64,000 nucleotides of DNA from positions 1,426,001-1,490,000 of the forward strand of contig JAKUDP010000007.1 of the NCBI GenBank assembly GCA_022570795.1. The letters are read 5' to 3'. The translations under genes and the position numbers were made by a program. Each line of letters opens with the position of its first letter. Positions within the stretch are counted from its first letter, which is position 1. The stretch comes from Sphaerulina vaccinii. Lineage: Eukaryota > Ascomycota > Dothideomycetes > Mycosphaerellales > Mycosphaerellaceae. Shown one piece after another: positions 54,691 to 61,965 of the stretch. The notes under the pieces are model-generated. The model was not told the DNA's origin, did not search any database, and worked only from the letters and a program-made list of their open reading frames with translations.

Positions 54691-55491
54691 ATGAAGTTCT
54701 CCATCACTCTCGTCGCTGTTGCTCTCGCAACAGCAACTGCAGCTCTTCCAGCCCCAACTATCGAAAAGCGCTGCTTTCCAGACGATGCAGAGTTCTGCCC
54801 TACGCCAGAAAACCCATGCCCAGCTGGCCAAGACGGACCCGATTGCAATCAGGATTATAGTATGTCTTTACATCGTTCACTTGTTGCTACTGCTCACTTC
54901 ACATCGACGAACTCCAAAGACTGACCTTGTACGCAGACGTATGTGATTGGGACCCGAAGACCCCTGCCCCCCCAAACTGGAACGGAAGCTATGTTTGTGT
55001 CTTCCCATCTATTACTCCAATGCCAGAACTACCTACACTATCGATCGCGGAGAATCGGGAGGCAGCTGTGGCTCTACCTACACCATCGATCGAGGATAAC
55101 CGGGAGGCAGCTGTGGCTCTACCTACACCATCGATCGAGGATAACCGGGAGGCAGCTGTGGCTCTACCTACACCATCGATCGAGGATAACCGGGAGGCAG
55201 CTGCGGCTCTACCAACCTCCACGATCGAGAAGCGCTGCTTTCCAGACGATCAAGACTTCTGCCCTACTCCAGAGCTGCCATGCCCTCCTGGCGAAGAGGG
55301 ACTCAATTGCAATCAGGATCAAAGTAAGTAAGTCTTCAAGTCAGTCACTCACCTGTTGCAACTCGCTTCATTCCAAAGACTGACCTTATCCGGCAGATCT
55401 ATGTGATTGGGGCATCCAGACCGACCTTATTCCAGACTGGAACGGGACCCCTGTCTGTGTCTTCCCATCTGTTACTCCAATTCCAACGTGA
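54691..55491 (+). CDS. secreted protein with duplicated Cys-rich domain, kexin sites and 15-residue repeats
   Basis: Three exons, 54691-54859, 54937-55323 and 55397-55491, 216 residues. Signal peptide (MKFSITLVAVALATATA), short propeptide ending IEKR (kexin site), then domain 1: CFPDDAEFCPTPENPCP, CNQDY, VCDWDP, VCVFPS. Next come four tandem copies of a 15-residue unit (LPTPSIEDNREAAVA; 45 bp at DNA level, about 55049-55213), a second IEKR, and domain 2 with the same cysteine pattern (CFPDDQDFCPTPELPCP, CNQD, LCDW, VCVFPS). Each domain is interrupted by an intron at the identical place (after CNQD), and the two introns resemble each other (CCAAAGACTGACCTT in both), so the domain was duplicated with its intron. 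Kexin cleavage would release two related cysteine-rich peptides. Function unknown; effector-like or kexin-processed peptide precursor. Confidence 0.8.
55049..55213 (+). repeat. 45-bp tandem repeat inside the secreted-protein gene
   Basis: About four copies of a unit beginning CTACCTACACCATCGATCGA and ending GAGGCAGCTGTGGCT; the middle copies are identical, the first and last slightly diverged. Confidence 0.9.
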
Positions 55492-55699
55492 GCTCAGTAG
55501 GCAGGGAAATGCCAGGGATTGATGGGTTTCAGTCACGTCTCTCTGGAGACGCTACAAAGTGTCAGCGTGGCATGGTTGTCACTCAGGGAGCTCAGTAGTC
55601 AGCAGTTATTGGAGAGGTTGGGTCAGATTTGTTGATGATCGCTATCGATCTGATTCTCATACTCATTAGGTAGTCCTGCCCGCCGTAGACTGCGAAGTT

Positions 55700-57519
55700 T
55701 TACACTTTAGGCTCAAAAGACTCTTCGTTCCTAGCCTGAGCCATGATGCCACGCTCAATTCTCTCTCGACGTTGCTCTTCCGCGAGCGAGCTGAAGTCAC
55801 CAAAGACTTCATCCATTTGCTCGAGGCTCTTGCCTTTCGTCTCGGGAATGAAGAAGTATGTCCATATAAATGCAAGCGCGCAGAATACGGCGAAGAATAC
55901 ATAAGCCCCATAGCCGGTGTGTTGAACCAATGGCGGTGTGATCAGACCACTGTAAGATGTCAGTATGGGCCAACATGTGCGAGGGTGGAAGTCTTACATG
56001 ATGAAGTTATTAAGCCAATTACTGCAAGTCGACAAAGCAACACCTTTAGCTCTGAGTGAAGACGGAAAAACCTCAGACGGCATAGCCCACGGCACAGGTC
56101 CCCAAGAAGCTCCAAATGCCACCATATAGAAGAGCAGCATGGCAACGGAAGCCCAGCCTTGAGGTCGATGAGAAGGCCAGTCATCCGAGTACATTCCAAC
56201 CAGAACTGAAATGATCAGATGTGAGCAGAACATTAGAGCACTGCCGATTAGAAGGAGAGGTCGGCGTCCAAATCTGTCCATGGACCAGAGGGAGCTTGCT
56301 ACGCCGACTAGTTGCATGATGTTGAGAACTCCGGACATTATGAGTTGCATGGAGAAGTCTAGACCCATTGTTTCGAAGAGGGTGGGGCTGTAGTAGATCA
56401 GAGCGTTGATGCCTACGAATCTGGAGTGAAGCATTGCATGTCAGTACTGGATTGTCAATAAGGGAGAAAGGAGCTCACTCACTGCTGGAAGAACATGAGA
56501 CCAGTACCGATATGTGTTCGCTTGAAGCAACCCTTCTTGAACAGATCGGCCCACGAAGCGATCTCCAACTTGATGCGGCTCGTCTTGGTCTTGTCCTGCA
56601 GGTGTGGGTGCCTCTCAGCATTGATCTCCTTGTGCAAGGTGACTTCAGCTCGAATGTCGAACCATTCCAGTTGGACCCTCTCATCAGTCGGGGGCAGCTG
56701 CCTCAATTTCGCCAAGTTCATCAAAGCTTCCTCATCTCTTCCTTTCGACACAAGCCATCTAGGGCTGAAAGGCAAGAAACAAATCCCAACTCCCAGAACC
56801 AGTCCTGGAATGATCTGAAGCAGGAACGGCAATCTCCAAGCCCATTCGCCAGACATATAATATGTCCCATAAGTAATCCAAAAAGCCACAACAATCCCAG
56901 TAACAATACTGAACTCCTCCAACACAAGCAAACTCCCACGAATCTCCGGAGGCGAAATCTCAGAAATATACAGAGGCGCAACCATACTCAACATTCCAAT
57001 CCCCAACCCACCAATAAACCTCGCAACAACAAGCATAGCATAATCCATCGCGGCAGTCTGAAGTGTACTTCCAATAGTAAACACCACAACAGCAATAACG
57101 ATCGAATACTTTCTCGAATACTTATCAGCTATCCAGCCTTGATTGAAAGCTCCTATAAGAGCACCAAGTTCAATCATCGCTGTCAATAAGCCCTTCCAGA
57201 ACCCTGCAGATCCGCCTGCCGTAGGATTCGATTCATCGATTCTCGTGAATCGAGAGAGGAATTGTGGTTCGACAAGGATTACAGAAACTATGCCTTGATC
57301 GTAGCCGAAGAGTAGACCCCCCATTGCGGCGAAGATTGCGCAGAGCGTTATGTAGCGGGATGATAAGACGCCTCGTAAGCCGGGAGAACAGTAGGGTTGG
57401 CGGGTTCGAGGGAAGGTTTCATGCATGTTGAGAGTTTTCATTTCTTTCAGTTGGGCTGAAGAGATGAAGTCTTGTTTGGCTAACTTGTCATCGTCGTAGT
57501 TGGTCGTTGTGGTAGCCAT
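55700..57519 (-). CDS. MFS sugar transporter
   Basis: Three exons, 57519-56483, 56420-55998 and 55949-55700, 569 residues. Twelve membrane segments and all hallmarks of the fungal sugar-porter family: GGLLFGYDQGIVS in helix 1, ADKYSRKYS loop, RFIGGLGIGMLSMVAPLYISEISPPEIRG, PFSPRWLVSKGRDEEA, MFFQQFVGINALIYYSPT at the exon 1/2 junction, DRFGRRPLLLIGS, and FIPETKGKSLEQMDEVF. Splice junctions keep QQF and NNFIIGLITPP intact. Long hydrophilic N terminus. Likely plasma-membrane hexose or disaccharide proton symporter, substrate not deducible. It is more canonical than the cluster transporter at 6.3 kb. Confidence 0.95.
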
Positions 57520-59025
57520 GATGGGCGATGTCGAAAGTTGTTGAGAGGATCAACTTGTGTTGTGGGTCGATTCGAGTTTTCGCGATGATCGGCTGAGTGA
57601 TGCCGTTCGTGGTTTCTTGTTCGTCGCTCGGATCGGGGAAGCGTTTTATCAATTTATAGCAACTCGGTGGCGTGAAGCCGAAGTGTGGTGTTAGTGCACC
57701 GTAGCGCGAAATCAGTCACGCGACTGTTCTTGAAGCACAAACAGAGGTAGCTTTTCGTCCGTTCCAAGCTCGATCGAAGTAGAAGCACTGAACCTAAGTC
57801 TTGCCGACGCCCTTGAAGCACTCTTGTAGGCGTTGGTCGTGCATGCCAAACGCCGATAAGTTCTCTTGTTAACGGGGTATCTTCGTAGACTTTGTGATCT
57901 TCTCCACAAGTTCATCACGGATCAAGAAGCCGATCCATGTGACGGTAGCACGTTTCTCCTCATTCCCCACAGAATCCTCCACACGGCAGAACAATGTCGC
58001 GAAGAAGTGGGCCACCGGAGCATATTCGAACCAATGATAGATTGATAGATGATGTTCATCGGCTTCTGGAGGTTGAATGATGAGGGAAACATGCAGCTCA
58101 CACGCCGAAGGGTTACACATATTCATTCACTTGCAGCTCGCAAGGCTGTACTTTCCTCCGGTAGTGCATCTTGTTCTGTTTCGAGGAAGCCGACTGGCTT
58201 CAATGGGCATCCCATCGGCGACCTCGGAAAATCACGGCGCCCGGATGCTTGGAGAGTTTGGAAAAGCTGCGATTGTATGCCAGGCATACTCTCCTACTGC
58301 AGAGCGCCCGCAGGTGGCGGGCACCTTGCACGCTGCCTTGCAATCGATGCTGGACAACGATCTCTAATCTGTCAGCGTTGTGGGCAGAACAGAGCAAGAC
58401 ACGCTGCTCTCAGATCTCGGGAAGGAGCAAGTAGACTAGGAGGAAGACCATTGCAAGAGTCGAGCAGTCTCGGACGAGGCCATTTGTCCGCCCAATCAGG
58501 GGTTGTAGTACATATACGCTTCGATTGAATGGCCTCTCAATAGTCGTCCGTGGCTTAGTGGCAAGACTAGTAAGTCGTTAGCATAGCTAATGCTTGATCA
58601 AGGAAGTCGTTCATCTATAACTCGAAGGTTAATCCTACCTTTCATCCAGTAAGAACATGCAGGGAGCCATGCAAAAGCGGCGATTGTTTTGCTTGTTTTC
58701 TTTTCTTTGGACGTACCAGCATTGGAAAGCTAAAAGTAGATTAAGGCTCTCGTTAAGTCACACGCCAGCAAGCTATAGCATGTTGTTTGATGACTGCCGA
58801 GTTGAATAGTGATCACCGTGAGTCTTGTTCATAACAGTCGCTTATCGAGCCTGCAATAGAATAATTGCCTTTTTGTCTACCTGCATGGCTCTGTTTCCGC
58901 TCCATGTCAACACGAGACTGCCATGGTTTCTCCTCGGCGTGGGTTCATGCCACATGGGCACGCTACTATCCACGTTCCTGTCTCGAAGCATTGTACTGCT
59001 TTGTACTAGCAACGGCGCTCGCTCT
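57520..59025. other. intergenic region containing SINE-like copy D
   Basis: No confident gene. A minus frame at 58126-57869 (STKIPR end; contains LSIYHWFEYAPVAHFFATLFCRVED) looks like a fragment of a small fungal protein but has no recognisable domain. Confidence 0.4.
58522..58712 (+). mobile_element. tRNA-derived SINE-like element, copy D
   Basis: Starts CTCTCAATAGTCGTCCGTGG, perfect A box TGGCTTAGTGG at about 58551-58561, then AAGACTAGTAAGTCGTTAGC, a weak B-box region (ACTCGAAGGTTAATCC), and ends AAAGCGGCGATTGTTTTGC followed by a pyrimidine-rich TTGTTTTCTTTTCTTT tail. Head and tail are almost identical to copy C, 23 kb away and on the other strand. Confidence 0.75.
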
Positions 59026-59964
59026 TCAAGCGAAATCTGCCTCGCGAGCTTGAAGCGCTCCAGACCTAAGAGCCATCTTGGCCTCTTGCTCTTGCAGCCA
59101 CTGCGCATAAGAAGCGTCCGGATGCGAAGCTGTCTCAGAGGCACCTCTGGTATGTGTCTCCATGAGTTCGTCATCGCTGGCCATAACGGAACCAGTAGGA
59201 GGATGCGGCAGTGTATGATCCGGAGGAGGCGGAGGTGGAATGTAGTCATTATAGCTGCTGTAGCTGTTGTCCTCAGGCGGAGGTGGTGGTGGCAAAGATT
59301 GCGCAGCGGAGAGTGCTGACCGCGGCCGGAATGCCATTGTCTGCTGTCCGATCGTGTTGCGAGTCCCACTAGCTTGGGCCTCAAAGTCCGAGAAGGGAGC
59401 ACTGGCCTCTTGTTTGATGTATTGTCCATCGAGACCTGCTTTCTCGAGAAGAATGTGTCCATCATCATCTCCAGGCTCCTGCTTGATTTTCTGTACATCA
59501 TGATCAGGCCCTGGCCAGATCCTACGCCTGAACTTTTCGGCTCGCTCTCGCTTCCCCTGGTCGTCTCTGAACATCTTCTGAGCTTCCATCTTGACATCTT
59601 GGTTGTATCTGAACATCTTCTGAGCTTCCATCTTCTCCAATTCAAGTTCGTCTGGCTTCCAACGCATGAGAACATCCTTGATACAGTGCCTGTCACTGAT
59701 AGCCTGAAGTTGCTCTGCAACATCCTTCGCAGAACCTCCCGACTCCAGAGATCGCTCTCGCAACGTTTCAACAGCGCGGGCGAAATTTTCCAGTCGTTTG
59801 AGACGTGAAGCTGTGGGGAAGCCTTCGACTCTGTTTCTGTGTTTCTTCTCCCACTTGGTCAGCTTCTTGGGTCCTGCATTCTTCGAAAGAATCTTCGCCT
59901 TGGCCTTCTTCGTAGCCTTGTTGCTCGCAGACGTATCGACCTTCTCTTTCTTGATCTTAGCCAT
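59026..59964 (-). CDS. basic nuclear-type hypothetical protein overlapping the ubiquitin-like ORF
   Basis: Frame of 312 residues from ATG 59964. N terminus is strongly basic (MAKIKKEKVD, KATKKAKAKILSKN, KKLTKWEKKHRNR), suggesting nuclear or nucleolar location. A 14-residue unit (KMEAQKMFRYNQDV / KMEAQKMFRDDQG) is duplicated at about residues 111-138. The C-terminal half has KIKQEP and YIKQEA sumoylation-like motifs and two proline runs. No enzymatic domain recognised. Its first 106 bases overlap the 3' end of the ubiquitin-like ORF in another frame; the ATG follows two bases after the codons for RLRG. Either a separate gene translated from an overlapping start or the C-terminal part of a fusion separated by a frameshift. 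Confidence 0.55.
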   Translation of the reverse strand: MAKIKKEKVDTSASNKATKKAKAKILSKNAGPKKLTKWEKKHRNRVEGFPTASRLKRLENFARAVETLRERSLESGGSAKDVAEQLQAISDRHCIKDVLMRWKPDELELEKMEAQKMFRYNQDVKMEAQKMFRDDQGKRERAEKFRRRIWPGPDHDVQKIKQEPGDDDGHILLEKAGLDGQYIKQEASAPFSDFEAQASGTRNTIGQQTMAFRPRSALSAAQSLPPPPPPEDNSYSSYNDYIPPPPPPDHTLPHPPTGSVMASDDELMETHTRGASETASHPDASYAQWLQEQEAKMALRSGALQAREADFA

Positions 59965-60335
59965 GCACCACGAAGTCGTAGCAAAAGCTTCATTTCGGCT
60001 TCAGCTGTCACACCCTGATCGTCCAGAGATCGCGGACCCTCAAGTATAGTGCAATTATGGCTTAGGCGTTGAAGTTCCGTTGGGATGCCTTCGCGGTTGA
60101 ATATCAGGACTTTCAGAGCGTCCACTGTGGTGGAAGGACACACATTGTAGCCAGCAGTTCTGCCCGGGATGCCCTTGACGAAGACCTGTATCGTGCTCAG
60201 CACTAGGCGAGGAGTCAGCACATATCTTTGCCAATGCAGATGTGTCTCATCCGGGCTATCATTGAGCATGTGGCCGTACTAGGCTCGAGCCTAGCGAGAC
60301 ACGGGGAAAAGAGCATATCTACTGACCTTTTGCAT
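59859..60335 (-). CDS. divergent ubiquitin-like protein
   Basis: Best model: exon 60335-60327 (ATG CAA AAG, donor GTCAGT) and exon 60185-59859, giving MQKVFVKGIPGRT... and 111 residues. The body follows ubiquitin: VFVKG, DALKVLIFNREGIPTELQRL (compare KIQDKEGIPPDQQRL), ILEGPRSLDDQGV, LLLRLRG. The C terminus reads RLRGA, not RLRGG, and continues with an Arg-rich tail (SRKRRSIRLRATRLRRRPRRR), so conjugation is doubtful unless cleaved. An intron right after the first codons is usual in fungal ubiquitin genes. The ATG lies 25 nt beyond the TRM10 stop on the same strand. Alternative start: ATG 60269 without splicing. Confidence 0.6.
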
Positions 60336-60360
60336 GTACGGCGATGCCAACGCCGCCACT

Positions 60361-61683
60361 CTACGACGGACGAGGATCACCAGAACTCGCAACTTCAGCA
60401 ATAGCCCCTTCTTGTTCCTGTATGGGCTCACTGACGTGATCAGCTTTCCCATTGGCAGGAGTATGCTGAGACAATGGCACTCCTCCAGCCTCGTTGTCAG
60501 GCTCGCTCTCGTCAGCGCCATCATCAGCCGGGCCATCCTCTTCGCCATTCTCATCAGCATCGCGTGCAGTCTTGAGCGTTCCACCTTTACGCTTAGGCAT
60601 GACCTTGAAGAATGCCTCGCCCCAGTCGCCACAGTCCAACCACTTCATCAGGATCTCATTCACATGATTCGTAGCCAGAACCTTTCGACTCGCCATATCC
60701 ATGAACTCGCCAATTGGCAGCTTCGCAGTCCTGATGCCGGCGTTGGTCGCACGCCTGTGACAGATACCCTTTTCGCGATTCTTGTCGACTAAACCTCCAA
60801 TGATGTACGTGCTGTATGGTTTGAGCTCCCATAGATCCTTAGAAGCCTCCGAGGACAAGTACACGATCTCGCCTTCGTCCTTCAGCTTCTGAGTAGCCTC
60901 CTCATCGAGGTCTGCATACTTCGCAAAGACACCTGCCAGCTTGCCACCTTGGTCGCTGGTCATCCATTCCTTTGCTTGTTCAGCAGTCTCGACGAAACCA
61001 GTGTCGAATGTGCGCACTCCTTTCCAGAGCTTGTATTGGCCAGCCATGACTGTATCGAAGCGTTCTTTCAGCTTGCCACCAAAAGAGCAGATTGTCAGAT
61101 GTGCACGGAATTGAGAGTTCTTGTTATCAGAATAACTTCTAGTTATCTGAGAGCCCAGAGAAGTCCGTTCGCCATCGTGCATGAGTTCGTCGAAGTTGCA
61201 GTCAATCAGGATCGTGACTGGAAGTTGAGTTGCGCTCTTGTAGATGGCCTTGGTTGGTGTTGGAAGTGGAATGCCTTTCTCGATAAGTTCCTGTCGCTCT
61301 TCGCGTTTCCGTTCACGCTTCGCTTGCAATTTCACTTTACGTTCCACTTTGCGATCTTCTCGCTTGGCTTCCCATTCTGCTTTTCGCTTAAGCTTCTTCT
61401 GCTGAGATTTGGACAGAGGTGGATCAGGTTGGTCGCCATTTGTAGATGTGCTTGCCAGTGGCGCTACTGCATCAGGCACAGGGAGTTCTTTTTCGTGATT
61501 AGCCTTTCCAGCGTGCTCTCCTGGAGCGGCATCTTGCATTTCGATAACCTCACTTGGCACATCTGCGGCTTTCTCTTGCAGGTCATTCTCAACGACTTGT
61601 CGACTTGCAGTCTCAGCCACCATTGTATCGTTTGCGCCGTTGCTGAGCTTCCTGATCTTAGCTGGGCGCTCCTCGGACTCCAT
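60361..61683 (-). CDS. TRM10: tRNA (guanine-N1)-methyltransferase, position 9 (SPOUT family)
   Basis: Uninterrupted 440-residue frame from ATG 61683. The N-terminal third is charged with a basic Lys/Arg-rich helix (KKLKRKAEWEAKREDRKVERKVKLQAKRER). The SPOUT methyltransferase domain follows: VTILIDCNFDELM, QITRSYSDNKNS, VYLSSEASKDLWELKPYSTYIIGGLVDKNREKG, AGIRTAKLPIGEF and the AdoMet-knot segment LATNHVNEILMKWL. The C-terminal 75 residues are acidic and low-complexity. The enzyme methylates N1 of G9 in tRNAs using S-adenosylmethionine. Divergent from the RecQ-like gene across 282 bp. Confidence 0.93.
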   Translation of the reverse strand: MESEERPAKIRKLSNGANDTMVAETASRQVVENDLQEKAADVPSEVIEMQDAAPGEHAGKANHEKELPVPDAVAPLASTSTNGDQPDPPLSKSQQKKLKRKAEWEAKREDRKVERKVKLQAKRERKREERQELIEKGIPLPTPTKAIYKSATQLPVTILIDCNFDELMHDGERTSLGSQITRSYSDNKNSQFRAHLTICSFGGKLKERFDTVMAGQYKLWKGVRTFDTGFVETAEQAKEWMTSDQGGKLAGVFAKYADLDEEATQKLKDEGEIVYLSSEASKDLWELKPYSTYIIGGLVDKNREKGICHRRATNAGIRTAKLPIGEFMDMASRKVLATNHVNEILMKWLDCGDWGEAFFKVMPKRKGGTLKTARDADENGEEDGPADDGADESEPDNEAGGVPLSQHTPANGKADHVSEPIQEQEGAIAEVASSGDPRPS

Positions 61684-61965
61684 GGTTGCAGGGTTAGTGA
61701 TGCTACAAAGTAATGTTGTGACTGTTGTGGAACTTTTTGAAGTCGAAGTGCTTGATGTACGGTAGCCGGCATGCGAAAAGAGGAAGGAGCGACTGAGTCA
61801 CATGACCTCGCGTTTCTGGGCATTGGCGCGTCTCGAGACACGGGAAGACAACATCAAACCCTGGTCTCTTCATCCCACCTCACATCAGCTGCACCCTGGG
61901 CGACGACCTGAGCTCTCGATGCTCACAGCTTCTGGTCTCACGACGACCGGTGATGTCTGCCAGCA
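61684..61965. promoter_or_regulatory. bidirectional promoter of TRM10 and the RecQ-like gene
   Basis: 282 bp between divergent ATGs at 61683 and 61966. No TATA box or clear regulator motif is visible. Confidence 0.4.

Noticed and set aside
59859..60335. Ubiquitin-ribosomal protein fusion (UBI3/UBI4 type)
   Set aside because: The ubiquitin-like part is too divergent, ends RLRGA, and neither downstream frame matches eS31, eL40 or eS30.
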